DNA of 64,000 nt from Cryptomeria japonica (GCF_030272615.1 NC_081415.1:420786257-420850256), one strand, 5' to 3'; counted from the stretch's first letter, positions 11,197 through 23,245 are shown. The notes: generated by a model not told the origin, from the sequence alone. Numbers and translations are program-made.

Positions 11197-13012
11197 TGAT
11201 AGGGAGAAACTCAAGAATTGGCTAAAATTATGTGTTTGTAATCAATTTGGCTTGCAAGTTCCCTCATAGGTCATTGTTCAAGTTTTTTCCACTTGTTTAG
11301 GTATTTTTTTTTTAATTTATTTCCTGCTCTATGCTTCATACCAACCCTGCGATCTTCCTACCATGTTAGTTCTTATTTTCATTCATACTTGCTCTCAAGA
11401 CTCACAAAAGTGCAACTTTGCTTCCTAACTCCAAACACCAAAATCACTCACCAAGAGTTGTAGGAGATCTAGGACATTTTCTAACATCCTATTAGGCTTA
11501 TTTCAACTTGTTTTGGTAATCTATTCAATTGTCTTCTTACCCGATTTGAAGACAAGCTCAAAACAGGGCTACAAGGAAAGAGCCCCAATTACCCCTCCAA
11601 AACTGCTACAACTCTTATAACTCCTCAAATTTCCAAAACAATTCATAAAAACCTTTCATATCTAAATACCCTTTATGGATATCTTTCAATTTTGTTCTAT
11701 GAGGAGGTCTGACAAGACCGTACAATTTTTGTCCTATAAATGTGCCTAAAAATAAGGGTTTTCAAGGGTTGTGAGTCTTCAAACACCTTATCACCATTCC
11801 AAACTCTTCTTCAGACCACCAAATATTTTGAGAATGTCTTTACCATAATTATTAATCCTTCCAAATTCCTTCCCTTTAAGCATAAAGACAAACACTTGAT
11901 GTGCAACCAAGTTTCAAGAGGAAAAGTGCTCAAAAACCATTGTATTCAACACTTTGGCTACTCAAAATACATTTCCAACAAACTATTCATTGAAACATCC
12001 TCCCATCTAGTCTAAAATCTCTGTCCAAACTTCATTCCACCTTAGTAAACCAAAAATGAGGTCCACTTGGTGGGGGTTTGCAAAGAACCTTTGTTTTACA
12101 CCATGAAAATTCACTAGCCAGGCTATAGGAGCTCGCCTAGTAAGAAACAAAAACCATTTTCTTTGTCATTGCCATCAAAAAAAAACTTATATATACAAGA
12201 AGGCTATGTAAAGAAACTTGAATCTCAGAGGTCATGGAGAAAGAGCCAAAGAAAATCAAGTTGCTTCCATTGTTGAAGCCAAACCCTTACTCAATCGAGA
12301 CCAGGGCTAAAACAAAATAATTTTCATACAATGTTAAAACTTCACACCAGCATGCAAACCCAAGTGAGAAAGCCTTAACACAACATGGCACAACTGACCA
12401 AATGAAAATATTACAACCAAATTCTTAGGAAGTACGGATTGCTATAGCATATGGAGCAAAAATGCAAGAAAAGTGACAAAATTCTTAGTTTTTGTATTGA
12501 GTTCTTCTTGTTTTCGAATGCCAACCTAATAAAAAGTTGTGTGAGGCTTTAAATAGACACTCACCACCCAAATTATGCCCAGGTACGGACCAATAACCAC
12601 CTTTTGCCTTATTTTTACAAATTTTCCAAAATTGTCAAAATGTTGCTTGACAACTTTGACAATTGTTAGTACAATGAGCTTTTTTTACTTGTGAGCCAAA
12701 TATACTTAACTCCACTAAGTGAAATGGTTTAATATAACCAAAAAAACATATTTCAATGCCTAACAAGGCTTTCTAAGGCATTTTGACCATTTTTCCACAT
12801 TTTGCCCATTCTAGGCTTACAAAGCATAAAAGGTCAAAAATAGACCAAAAACTCAACAAACAACAAAAATAAGACACAAAGGACATTTAAACACACTAAA
12901 CACACCCTTTTTACATACAAAAATTCCATTATTCAATTGAGACCAACATAGGCCATTTCAAACCAAAATTTAATGAAGTGCTCCATTAGCTTCACTAGGT
13001 GCTCCTGCACCA
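11197..13012 (-). repeat. 3' LTR of the chromovirus
   Basis: On the plus strand it runs from TGATAGGGAG to GCTCCTGCACCA. In element sense it starts TGGTGCAGGAGCACC, a terminus also used by the solo LTR at 28516. It pairs with 17722-19537 at equal length. A 91-codon plus-strand frame (11740-12015) is preserved in both LTRs only because the LTRs are copies; I do not count it as a gene. Confidence 0.95.
12547..12556 (-). promoter_or_regulatory. TATA-like box in the chromovirus LTR
   Basis: CTATTTAAAG in element sense, about 455 bases into the LTR, with the partner CTATTTAAAT at 19072-19081 in the other LTR. Position and sequence fit an LTR core promoter; no transcript evidence is available. Confidence 0.5.
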
Positions 13013-13025
13013 TACTCCCCCAAAG
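13013..13025 (-). other. Polypurine tract of the chromovirus
   Basis: In element sense CTTTGGGGGAGTA lies directly before the 3' LTR start TGGTGCAGG. It serves as plus-strand primer site and confirms the LTR edge. Confidence 0.85.
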
Positions 13026-13064
13026 ACAAAGAAGTCAAGTGACTTAGTTGGGCAAAAATAAGGG

Positions 13065-14367
13065 ATCAATTCCAGACTGAATAAAGTCTAATTCAGGTAC
13101 CCAAGTAGCCTCAGAGTCTATTTTGTCCTTCCACTTGATCAAATGCTTTGTATAGACATAGTGTCGAGTCTTTTTGAGAATCCTAGAATCCAAAACCTTT
13201 TCAGCTTGAGGCATGGGTGTAGAAGGAGGAGGCAGGTCTAAAAGTTATTGGTGAACATATGAAACTCTCTCATCCTCCTTGGGAAGCTTCCCTTTGTATG
13301 CAACCAAATCTACAGTATTAAAGATAGGAGACAATGCAACATCATTAGGCAAATCAACCTTATAAGCATTAGAGCCATACTTAGCCAAAACCTTACAAGG
13401 ACCTATCCTCCTCATTTTTAGTTTATTGGGAATTCCTTTTTGAAGTTTGGACTTATTCAAGTGCACCATCACAAAGTCACCAACTGAAAATTGTACATCT
13501 TTCCTTGTTGCACCAACTCTAGCTTTGACCTTTTGTGAGGCATCTTGGAGAGTTTGCTTTACTTGATCATAAACCTCCTTCATAGAATGAGCTACATCAT
13601 CAGCTTGACCACTTATTTGCTACACATTACCAAGGTTTCTCAACTCCATAACACCCCTTGGGTGCATACAATACACTATCTCAAAAGGACTCTTACCAGT
13701 AGACCTGTTGACACTGTCATTGTAGGCAAACTCTGCTTGGTGAAGAATCTGATCCCAACTCTGTACATACTCTTTTGTCAAGCACCTTAAGAGGTTACCA
13801 AGTGTCCTATTGACCACCTATGTTTGGCCATCGGTTTGGGGATGACAGGCTGAACCAAAAGACAATTTAGTACCCAATCTTTTCCAAAGAGTTTTCCAAA
13901 AATGTCCAAGGAATTTGACATCTCTATCTGAAACCAATACTAAGAGGCAAACCATGGTTTCGAATAACCTCTTTGAAAAACAAATGTGCAATGTGACTAG
14001 CATCATGAGTGGTTTTGCTAGGAACAAAATGTGCCATTTTACTAAATCTATCAACAACAACAAAAATGCTATCAAAACCGAGCTTTGTTTTGGGTAAACC
14101 AGCCACAAAATCCATACTCACACATTCCCATGGCCTTGTAGGAATGGGTAATGGCTGATAAAGACTAGCATTGGTAGATGTGCCTTTTGCCTTTTCGCAA
14201 ACCATACACTGCTCAACATACCTCCTGATATCCCTTTGCATTCTTGGCCAATAGTAGAAATGTTGCACAAATTCCAATGTTTTGTTTAGACCAAAATGAC
14301 CACTCAAACACCCATTATGCTTCTCTTGGATCAGATTTTCCTTCATTGAGCCTTTGGGAACACACAA
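13065..14367 (-). pseudogene. Chromovirus integrase with C-terminal chromodomain
   Basis: From 14367 downward: zinc-binding region with EKHNGCLSGHFG and CMVCEKAKG (HHCC), core with [10 protein letters not shown] and [12 protein letters not shown], then after a frameshift near 13930-14000 [13 protein letters not shown] and HPQTDGQT. The C-terminal part has VGDFVMVHLNKSK and RRIGPCKVLAK. After one stop at about 13243 a chromodomain follows (13065-13200): EKVLDSRILKKTR, HLIKWKDK, EATWVPELDF. Chromodomains guide integration of chromoviruses to marked chromatin. The frame shift and stops make it inactive. Confidence 0.9.
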
Positions 14368-14415
14368 CTATTCACCTCTAAACAACAAACCATTTTGCAA
14401 GGTAAATTCAACATA

Positions 14416-15201
14416 TTAATTATGAAAATGGTTTTGAAATTCACGACAAACCTTGTAAATGGCTACAAAATCTTCATCATTTGGATACAAATCCTTGAAG
14501 CAATCAATTCCAATACTCTGAATCTGCACTTCTTCCACTGTTAGTAGCCTTCTACTCAAAGCATCTACTACTTTATTACATTGTTCCTTTTTATGCTTAA
14601 TGGAAAATGTATATGATTGCAAGTACTCAACCCATTTAACATGTCTATGATGCAACTTATCCTGTGAATTCAAAAAACTAAGAGCTTGATTATCTGTGTA
14701 CACAACAAACTCTTTGGGCAGCAAATAGTGCCTTCATTTTCGAAGAGATTGGACAAGAGCATACAATTCAAGATCATAGGATGAATACTTCTTTTTTGCA
14801 TCATTGAGATTTTCACTAAAGAAAGCTACCGGTCTATTATCTTGACTCAAAATAGAACCAACTGCTATGTTACTTGCATCACATTCAATAGTGAACAACT
14901 TATCAAAACTAGGAAGAATGAGTATTGGTTGTGTAGTTACCTTTTGTTTCAAGATTTCAAACCCCTTATTATCTTCTTTGGTCCACTGAAACTTTGTCTT
15001 GACTCCACCTTTAATAGTATCTAGCATAGGTGCACAAATCTCACTGAATCCCCTTATAAACTTCCTGTAGAACTATGCCAAACCATGAAAGCTCCGCACT
15101 TCACTTGTTTTTGGTGTTGGCCAATTGGTGATGGCTTCCACCTTTGATGTGTCCATTTTCAAGTCCCCACCTGAAACTACAAAACCAAGATAGACTAGTT
15201 C
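14416..15201 (-). pseudogene. Chromovirus RNase H region
   Basis: Continues the RT frame. It includes the connection block with FQWTKEDNKGFEILK, the first catalytic region FTIECDASNIAVGSIL, then PVAFFSENLNDAKKKYSSYD and LYALVQSLRK. After an in-frame stop near 14731 it goes on with FVVYTDNQALSFL and KVVDALSRR. Asp and Glu positions of the fold appear present. Two in-frame stops (near 15074 and 14731) interrupt an otherwise single frame. Confidence 0.9.
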
Positions 15202-16017
15202 CTACTGCATAAATTCACACTTCTCCAAGTTTATTGTTAGTTGCTCATCATACAATTGTTGCAATACAAATTTCAAATGCTTTAGATGTTCATCTTTAGC
15301 TATACTAAAAATCAAGATATCATCTAAGTATACAACAACAAATTTACCAATAAAATATTTAAGCACTTCATTCATGAGTCTCATGAATGTACTAGGAACA
15401 TTAATGAGACCAAATGGCATAACAAACCACTCATAAAGTCCTTCATTAGTTTTGAAGATTGTTTTCCACTCATCACCTTCCTTTATCCTGATCTGGTGGT
15501 AACCACTCTTGAGATCAATCTTTGTGAAACACTTTGTAACTCCCAAGGAATCCATCAAATCTTCAAACCTTGGGATAGGGAATATGTATTTGATAGTGAT
15601 TTTGTTAATGGCTCTTGAATTTGTGCATAGCCTCCATGTTCCTCCTTTCTTTGGTGCTAACATTGTAGGTATGGCACAAGGACTTATGCTCTTCCTTATC
15701 AAACCTTGATCTAACAACTCTTGTATTTGTCTAGCAACTTCTTTATTATGTTCTGGGGTCATCTTATAGGCTGCTTTGTTGGGTAATGAGGCTCCTAGAA
15801 TGAAGTCAATTTGATGGCATATGGCTCTAGTAGGTGGTAGGGTTGTTGGTGCTCCATCACTTATGATTTCTTTAAAGTTGTCTAGTATTTTCTGCACTTC
15901 ATGAGGTATGTGAACCTTCTTTTCTTTATTTTCTCCCTTTGGTTTCACTATGAGAGAAAATCCCACTCCTTCACCCTCTTCAAGAGTGTTTATGAACTCT
16001 TTTTCACTCACCAACAA
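15202..16017 (-). pseudogene. Chromovirus reverse transcriptase
   Basis: A 271-codon open stretch gives most of RT: GLIRKSISPCAIPTMLAPKK, WRLCTNSRAINKITIKY, CFTKIDLKSGYHQIRI, YEWFVMPFGLINVPSTFMRL and the catalytic VVVYLDDILIF. The YxDD core is YLDD, so catalytic residues are kept. An N-terminal part with IICHQIDFILGASLP-like sequence is the usual pre-RT region. This is the longest open frame in the whole window. It is in the same frame as the protease upstream and RNase H downstream. Confidence 0.93.
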
Positions 16018-16233
16018 GGCATTTAAGTTTTTGGACTTGTTTCCCTCTCCTTCATCATTTAAGGACTGAATTTTATATGTGACTCGATCTTTTTGAAAAG
16101 AATAAGAGTTCTCACCATTATGAATGGCTTTTCTATCAAATTATCATGGCCTACCCAGAAGTAGGCGGCAAGCATCCATTGGGAGTATATCACACAGGAT
16201 TTTATCCTTATAACCTCCTATTGTGAACTCAAC

Positions 16234-16647
16234 TCAAGCTTGTCCATTCACCACCACATGCTGCTCCTTGTTTAGCCAAGTGACCTTATATGGACTACTA
16301 TGTGGAACTCTCTCCAATTTAAGTTTATTTGTTGCTTCCTCTAACACAATATTGTCTGTAGACCCTGAATCTATCACCACTCTACAAACTTTACCCGTGA
16401 TTCTGCACTTGATTCTAAATAAAGATCTTCTTTGAGTTGGTTCCTCTTTGTTTGGCTCCTTGATCAAGACTCTTCTCATCATTAAACTTTCCCCATCTTC
16501 TAAAGCTAAATTCACTTCTTGTATCTTATCGTTTGCTACATCTTCTTGCACATATGTCACTCTTCTTTGACCTCCTTGAGATGAAGAAGATTTCTTAGGG
16601 CATCTATAGGCGAGATGACCCAACTTTTGGCAATTGTAACACTTCAT
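16234..16647 (-). pseudogene. Chromovirus zinc knuckle and aspartic protease
   Basis: Begins with a CCHC knuckle, CYNCQKLGHLAYRC, spacing C-X2-C-X4-H-X4-C. About 85 residues later comes the protease active site CRVVIDSGSTDNIV, with the DSG triad intact. It is read in a different frame from the preceding gag because of a 50 bp duplication at 16778-16872. It is followed by a stop-containing link to RT. Confidence 0.9.
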
Positions 16648-16777
16648 GGTGGAGAAGTAGGACCCTCTTCCCGGTCCACTAGATCTACCTCTTCCTGGGT
16701 TGCTAGATCCCCTTCCTCTATAGTTGCTCTTGTTATTAGAATCCCCACTTTTCTCTATAAGTTTGCACTCTCCTTGG

Positions 16778-16872
16778 GACCTTTGATCAGCTCCTCTTCC
16801 ACAAAAATTTCCTCTATGGCCTAAGGAGACCTTTGATCAGCTCCTCTTCCACAAAAATTTCCTCTATGGCCT
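16778..16872 (-). repeat. 45 bp direct duplication (50 bp offset) in chromovirus gag
   Basis: A 45-base block starting GACCTTTGATCAGC on the plus strand occurs at 16778-16822 and again at 16828-16872. The offset of 50 is not a multiple of three. It puts the gag frame above and the protease/RT frame below in different registers, which is what is observed. Confidence 0.9.
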
Positions 16873-17684
16873 CTACCATCTCTTCCCCTACCTCTTCCTC
16901 TATTGCTTTGTTCTTGCTTCTTCCTAATTTTCTCTTCCACTTTGAGTGTCAGCTGGTAGCACTTCTCCACTATATTGGGACACAACAAACTCAACTCTTC
17001 TTGTATATTCCATCTCAAGCCATTGAGATATCTTGCAACTTTTATGTTCTCATCTTCCACAACATTTGACCTAAAACATAGTCTTTGAAACTCCTCTGTA
17101 TAGCTTCTCACATCTAACTCCCTTTGCCTCAAATTTTGCCTCTTCTTATGTAGTTGGATTTCATAATCATCTAGTATGTAGGTTTCCTTGACCTTAGACA
17201 CCATTCCTTTCCAAGTTGCTATAGGTTGTTTCCCCTCTTTTTCTCTCTTAGCTTTAATGAACTTCCACCATGTTAAGGCAGCCCCTCTCAACCTAGACTT
17301 AGCTACCTTCACCTTTTGGGCCTATGTCACCCCATCACATTCAAAGTGATTCTTCAAGCCTTCAATCCACTCCATGACTGAATTTGGATCCATCTTGCCA
17401 CTAAAAAGAGCTACACCTTCTAAGTTTTTTCCACTCAAAGCCTTCAAGGCCTTCAAGAAAGGTTCTTGTTCAAGAACACGGTCAAGTATAGGGATCTCAT
17501 CTTCTATTGCTACCAATTTTCCCCTATCTCCTACCTTATCACTCACTTCTTCAGTTTTGACCTCTACTGAAACTAGTTTTGTCTCTAGTTGCTCCAATCT
17601 CTCCCTTAGTGCTCTATTTTCCTCTTCTTGGTCTTCTACCTTCTTGGCTAACTCAGCATTGGTCACCATCTTGAAACTACTCAC
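16821..17684 (-). pseudogene. Chromovirus gag
   Basis: N-terminal coiled-coil-like segment (AELAKKVEDQEEENRALRER, then LEQLETKL), followed by VALFSGKMDPNSVMEWIEGL and, after a stop at about 17320, the retrotransposon gag core: RLRGAALTWWKFIKAKR, AWKGM-like and SYTEEFQRLCFRSNV. It ends in an Arg/Gly-rich GRGRGRDGRGHRG tail before the zinc knuckle. The ATG at 17684 is 38 bases from the primer side of the LTR, giving a very short leader. One in-frame stop and the duplication disrupt it. Confidence 0.88.
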
Positions 17685-17706
17685 GTCTACCCAAGACTTA
17701 CTTCTT

Positions 17707-17718
17707 GCTCTGATACCA
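17707..17718 (-). other. Primer binding site (initiator tRNA-Met type), chromovirus
   Basis: In element sense TGGTATCAGAGC begins three bases after the end of the 5' LTR. This is the standard plant retrotransposon site complementary to the 3' end of initiator methionine tRNA. Confidence 0.95.
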
Positions 17719-17721
17719 CTA

Positions 17722-19537
17722 TGATAGGGAGAAACTCAAGAATTGGCTCAAATTGTGTGTTTGTAATCAATTTGGCTTGCAAGTTCCCTCAAAGGTGATT
17801 GTTCAAGTTTTTTCCACTTTTTTAGGTAATTTTTCTTTGATGTCTTTCTTTCTCTATGCTTCATACCAACCCTAAGATCTTCCTACCATGTTAGTTCTTA
17901 TTTTCATTCATACTTGCTCTCAAGACTCACAAAAGTGCAACTTTGCTTCCTAACTCCAAACACCAAAATCACTCACCAAGAGTTTTAGGAGGTCTAGTAA
18001 ATTGTCTAACATCCTATTAGGCTTATTTTAGCTTGGTTTGGTGATCTATTCAATTGTCTTCTTACCCGATTTGAAGACAAGCTCAAAACAGGGCTACAAG
18101 GAAAGAGCCCCAATTACCCCTCCAAAACTGCTAAAATGCTTATAACTCCACAAAATTCCAAAACACTTCATGAAACCCTTTCATATCTGGATACCCTTTA
18201 TGGATATCTTTCAATTTTGTGCTATGAGGAGGTCTAACAAGACCATACAATTGTTGTCCTATAAATGTGCCTAAAAACAAGGGTTTTCAAGGGTTGTGAG
18301 TCTTCAAACACCTTATCACCATTCCAAACTCTTCTTCAGACCACCAAATATTTTGAGAAGGTCTGTACCATCATTATGAATCCTTCCAACTTCTTTCCCT
18401 GCAAGCATAAAGACAAACACTTGATGTGCAACCAAGTTTCAAGAGGAAAAGTGCTCAAAAACCATTGTATTCAACACTTTGGCTACTCAAAATGCATTTC
18501 CAAAAAACTACTAATTGAAAAATCCTCCCATATGTTCTAAAAGATCTGTCAAAACTTAGTTCCACCTTAGGAAACCAAAACTGAGGTCCACTTGGTGGGG
18601 GTTTGCAAAGAAGCTTTGTTTTACACCATGAAAATTCACTAGCCGGGTTATAGGAGCTCGCCTAGTAAGCAACAAAAACCATTTTCTTTGTCATTGCCAT
18701 CAAAAAAAAACTTATATATACAAGAAGGCTATGTAAATAAACTTGACTCTCAGAGGCCATGGAGAAAGAGCCAAAGAAAATCAAGTTGCTTCCATTGTTG
18801 AAGCCAAACCCTTACTCAACCGATAACAAGGCTAAAACAAAAAAAAATTGATACAATGTTAAAACTTCACACCAACACACAAACCCAAGTGAGAAAGCCT
18901 TAACACAACATGGCACAACTGCCCAAATGAAAACAATACAACCAACTACTTAGGAAGTACGGATTGCTAAAGCATATGGAGCAAAAATGCAAGAAAAGTG
19001 ACAAAAATCTTAGTTTTTGTATTGAGTTCTTCTTGTTTTCGAATGCCAACCTGATAAAAATTTGTGTGAGGATTTAAATAGACACTCACCACCCAAATTA
19101 TTCCCAAGTATGGACCAATAACCACCTTTTTCCTTCTTTTTACAAATTTTCCAAAATTGTCAAAATGTTGCTTGACAACTTTGACAATTTTTAGTACAAT
19201 GAGCATTTTTTACTTGTGAGCCATATAGACTTAACTCCACTAAGTGAAATGGTTTACTATAACCACAAAAACATATTTCAATGCCTAACAAGGCTTTATA
19301 AGCCATTTTGACCATTTTTCCGCATTTTGCCCATTCTAGGCTTACAAAGCATAAAAGGTCAAAAATAGACCAAAAACTCAACAAACAACAAAACTAAGAC
19401 ACAAAGGACATTTAAACATACTAAACACACCCTTTGGACATAAAACAAGTACATTATTCAACTAATACCAACATAGGCCATTTCAAACCAAAATTTGATG
19501 AAGTGCTCCATGAGCTTCACTAGGTGCTCCTGCACCA
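17722..19537 (-). repeat. 5' LTR of the chromovirus
   Basis: Same length (1816 bp) and termini as the 3' LTR, with scattered substitutions and small indels. The TATA-like CTATTTAAAT lies at 19072-19081. It is followed on the plus strand by GTTAA, the target duplication. Confidence 0.95.
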
Positions 19538-19542
19538 GTTAA

Positions 19543-20095
19543 TCTTGTTTTCTAGCCTGATGAGTAGTTGTTGACATTGTTTCCTTAGCATGTTGAGATC
19601 CTTGTTGTTTGTTGGAATACTTCTTAAAGTGAGAGATATGATTCCCCTAGCCACCAATATCTATCGATGTGAATACATACGGTGATCACCAAGCCATGGT
19701 CGAATATGATGATTAATTGATCTTCAGATAATCAAGGACAGTGACTACGCTAAGTATGTCCGAGATAATGTTGCGTGAATAAGTGTTTGGGCGATGGCCA
19801 TTAGCTGAGACTTGGATGGATGTAAAAGATATGAAAACTGATAGATAGATGAGTCGATCACTCGCAAATAGCGCTTGTTGCCAGGTTTTCACTACTTGGT
19901 TTTATTGCACTTTTTTGTTTTGTTTTTTATTTTTTTGTATTTTTCTAATTTTTTATTTTTTTTGCATTTTTTCACTTTTTCCATGCATCAAACGAATCAA
20001 GTGTAGAATTTATTTAGATGGATGTTGTTGGTTGGTTCGTCAAGCACATCTCCTTCTAAAGCTATTAGCTAATAGGCACCTAATCTGTAGGCTAA
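19543..20095. other. Tat element spacer downstream of integrase
   Basis: No clear coding. It includes a T-rich block at 19905-19985 on the plus strand (A-rich in element sense). It continues the sequence interrupted at 11191 and belongs to the region between integrase and the antisense ORF. Confidence 0.5.
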
Positions 20096-20099
20096 GATG

Positions 20100-21020
20100 A
20101 TGACATAGGGACCCAACCAGTTAGGTTCAAATTTCCCCTTCTTTTCTCGATCCTGTTGATTTCTGGGATTTTCTTTTAGTACAAGATCAAAGACTTTGAA
20201 AGCCCTAGGGATGACTTTGTGGTTGTAGCTTCTACACAATTGCTGCTCGTATGCTTTGAGGTGATCATAGGCATGTTGTCATTTTTCATCGAGAAGCTCT
20301 AGGTCATGCAATTTGTTTACCCGATATTCCTCATCTGGTATGAGGCCTTTCAAAGATACTCTGAGAGATGGAATTTCTACCTCAAGAGGTATAATTGCTT
20401 CTGATCCGTATACTAATGAATATGGTGTAGCCCCTATAGGTGTCTGAATACTAGTCCTGTATGGCATCATTTACTATTTTCTTGAAGATTTTCAAGATTG
20501 TTTTATTGGAGGCTTTTTCTTGACCATTCCACTATGGGTAGTAAGGTGTAGAGAAGCGATGTTGGATTTTGAATCTTTCACATAGCTCTTGTACATCTTG
20601 ATTTTTGAAAAGATGCCCATTGTCTGTGATGATAGAAGTGGGAATGTCATATCTATAAATTAGATAATTGAGAATAAAAGAGGCAGACTGTTTTCCAATT
20701 ATTGTGGTCATTGGGACTGCTTCAATCCACTTTGTGAAATACTCTATCACAGTGATAATGAACTTGTGTCCATTTGAAGAGGAAGGATGGATTTTCCCTA
20801 CTAAATCAAGTCCCCACTGACAGAAAGGCCAAGATGTTGTAAACGTCTATAGCTCTTGTGCTGGTGCATGGATAAGATTACCATGAATTTGGCACTTAGG
20901 ATATTTCTTTGCAAATTGATATGAGTCTTTCTCCATTGTCGGCCAGTAATATCCCATTCTCAGAAGTTTTTTGGTGAGAGTAGGACCACTTGAATGCATA
21001 CCACAAATACCCTCGTGAAG
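20100..21020 (-). pseudogene. Tat element integrase
   Basis: Pieces in order: a zinc-binding-like part (MGYYWPTMEKDS, KKYPKCQIHG), WGLDLVGKI with the first catalytic Asp, VIEYFTKWIEAVPMTTI, then SIITDNGHLFKNQDV with the second Asp, and HRFSTPYYP. The C-terminal part has TSIQTPIGATPYSLVYGSEA, typical of Tat-lineage integrases, then FKVFDLVLKENPR and KFEPNWLGPYVI near 20100-20200. Stops separate the pieces. No chromodomain follows, as expected for Tat. Confidence 0.9.
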
Positions 21021-21229
21021 CTCGTGTAAGGCAAAGTCAAATTCATTACGATCAAGGCAATAAAGAAGAGTACCATCTAGACCTCGACGGTAAAGTGTGT
21101 TAGTAGTTAAGGTATAACGGGTGGTTTTCCACTTAAAGCTGTGTTTTTGGTTATGAGATAGGTCGATTGGTAGGGTATTGTTCTTAAGATATTCATAGAT
21201 TGTCCCGTATAGAGGGGAGTCTAAACTAG

Positions 21230-21720
21230 TTAAGGCATAGATGACTTGGGATGTAGAATTGTCATAGGCTGGGAAAACAGTTGCTCTACCAGGAACTCAT
21301 AACGACTTTGTTTCTCTAGAATTTGCAACAGTGAAGCGATAGTGGCCATTGCATTGGCTACTCTATTGTCCAACCTTGGTATTTGCTCGAAGGTGATGTG
21401 TATAAAGTACTGCTTGAAATCATCCACCATTCTCTTATAGGGCATTAGTTTATCATCCTTTGTCTGATATTCATCGTTTATTTGATTGATGACTAATTGA
21501 GAATCCCCATAGACTCTCAATTCCATGATTCTCCATTCCATCACCATTTTGATTCTTGTGACCAGGGCTTCATATTCAGTGATGTTGTTGGTGCCTGGAA
21601 ACGTTAGTCTATAAGATCGTGGAATGGTGTGCCCTTTTGGAGTGACAAACAAGATGTTGGCACCTGATCAATGTTGGGTATAGGAACCATCAAAGTATAG
21701 GATCCATTGTTTGGGTGTGA
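21230..21720 (-). pseudogene. Archaeal-type RNase H (second RNase H) of the Tat element
   Basis: WILYFDGSYT (first Asp), a stop, then FVTPKGHTIPRSYRLTF, TNNITEYEALVTRIKM (catalytic Glu) and LRVYGDSQLVINQINDEY (catalytic Asp). The block ends with HITFEQIPRLDNRVANAMAT. This extra RNase H between the ordinary RNase H and integrase is a known hallmark of the Tat clade. Catalytic positions are visible, but the frame carries a stop near 21670. Confidence 0.9.
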
Positions 21721-21826
21721 TAGTGAGTACATCCATGTCTAGAAATTCCACTTGCATTGGTTGTTTATCAAGTAGTGGTGCTTCAGCCAGTTGATCTACA
21801 ATTACCTCTCCTTTGATAGCTCGACG

Positions 21827-22261
21827 CTATGTGTATTGGATATCAAACTCACTGAGAATCATGACCCATTTAGCTAATCGTCCTATAAGAGTTGCTTCGC
21901 TAAGTAAATACTTAAGAGGATCAATTTTTGCTACCAGCTTGATTGTGTGAGCTAGCATGTAGTGATGAAAATTTTGAGAGGCGAATACCATAGCTAAACA
22001 AGCCTTCTCAATGAATGTATAATTTAGCTCATATCCATTTAATGTTCTTCTGATGTAATATATATCTCGTTCCTTTCCTTCTTGATCTTCTTGTGCTAGC
22101 AATGCCCCCAATGATACTTCTATTATCAAAATGTAGAGGATGTGCATCTTTCTTGCTATTGGTGGTACCAGAACCAGTGGATTCATTAGATATTGCTTGA
22201 GTTGGTAGAATGATTCTGCGCACTTGGCTTCCCATCTGAAAGGTATGTTCTTATGTAGCAA
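21827..22261 (-). pseudogene. Tat element ordinary RNase H
   Basis: Contains IPFRWEAKCAESFYQLKQYL, PLVLVPPIARKMHILYI, EVSLGALLAQEDQEGKERD, YYIRRTLNGYELNYTFIEKA, CLAMVFASQNFHHYM and IDPLKYLLSEATLIGRLAKW. The layout matches the RT-connected RNase H of Ty3/gypsy. The usual first Asp seems lost (IIEVSLG). In Tat elements this domain is often degenerate because the second RNase H can take over. Confidence 0.88.
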
Positions 22262-22321
22262 ATGATTTAATAATAAACTTTTATCTGCTAGTTGGTATAT
22301 GAATCGCCTGATAGATTGTAG

Positions 22322-23245
22322 TCATCCTTGTAGAGATCTGAGTTGGCTAATGTTCTTGGGAGGTAGAATCTCCATGATGGCTTGTACCTTCACTAGATCT
22401 ACTTCAATGCCCTTTGCAAACATAATGTAGCCTAATAGTTTGTTTGATGTGACCCCAAAGACACACTTTTTAGGGTTTAGTTCGACCTTGAACTGTTCCA
22501 ATCTTTGAAAGATTTTATCTAATATGCCCAAATGCTTTGCCCAAGCGTATGATTTAGCCATTAAATCATCCACATAGTCTTCCATGAAGGTATGCATCAT
22601 ATTACGAAAGATTGTTGCCATGGCTCTTTGATAAGTTTCCCCAGCATTCTTTAAGCCAAAAGGCATGGTGTTCCAAAAATGTGTTCCCCATGGATAGGTG
22701 AATGCAGTTTTATCTTGATCATCTGGGGCAATTTTGATTTGATTATAGCCAAAGAAACCGTCCATTAATGATAACATTGTGTGGCCTATTGTTAGATCCA
22801 CAATTATGTCAATGTTGGGCAAAAGAAAGTCATCCTTCGGACAGGATTTTTTGATGTCTCTAAAATCTATGCATATTTTGATGCTTCTGTCAGGTTTTGA
22901 AACCAAAACAATGTTTTAAATCCATTCAACATAGTCTATAGGTCGAATGAATCCGACGTCTAATAACTTCTTTAGTTCAGCTTTGACCAACAATGCCACA
23001 TGTGGGTTCATCTTTCTTAACTTTTGTTTGACCGGCTTAGGTCCTAGATCGATGGACAAATTATGCATGATCGGGTTTGAATCTATTCCAGACATATTTG
23101 CATAGGACCAAGCAAAATTGATTTGCTTTTCTTTAAATAATTTGATAAAATTTGGTTGCTCTTCTTCTTCCAATGATTCTGCTAGGTGTATGTCTTTGTA
23201 TATTGTTTTTGTACCGATGTCTAATGATTGAGTGTGCTCGATCAA
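22322..23245 (-). pseudogene. Tat element reverse transcriptase
   Basis: The first part (23245-22916) has FAWSYANMSGIDSN, LGPKPVKQKLRKMNP and KKLLDVGFIRPIDY. After a stop it continues with ICIDFRDIKKSCPKDDFLLP, MLSLMDGFFGYNQIKIA, AFTYPWGTHFWNTMPFGLKN and the catalytic DYVDDLMAKS. Then come LEQFKVELNPKKCVFGV and LPPKNISQLRSLQG. DDFLLPNID and FGYNQIKIAPDDQ fit the Tat lineage rather than chromoviruses. One stop near 22911 breaks the domain. Confidence 0.92.

Larger units (their letters stand above)
11197..19537 (-). mobile_element. Full-length chromovirus (Ty3/gypsy) nested in the Tat element
   Basis: Two LTRs of 1816 bp each enclose gag, protease, RT, RNase H, integrase and a C-terminal chromodomain on the minus strand. 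GTTAA precedes the left LTR (11192-11196) and follows the right LTR (19538-19542): a perfect 5 bp target duplication. LTR ends are TG...CA. A TGGTATCAGAGC primer site and a polypurine tract sit at the expected places. Coding is nearly complete but broken by scattered stops, a 50 bp duplication in gag and a frameshift in integrase. By eye the LTRs differ by a few percent, so the insertion is not recent. Confidence 0.95.

Noticed and set aside
11740..12015. 91-codon plus frame repeated at 18265-18540
   Set aside because: Both copies are in the chromovirus LTRs and opposite to element sense; preserved as LTR copies, no motif.
17374..17724. 116-codon plus-strand frame
   Set aside because: Shadow of the chromovirus gag on the other strand; Ser/Leu-rich composition follows from the Lys/Glu-rich gag coiled coil.
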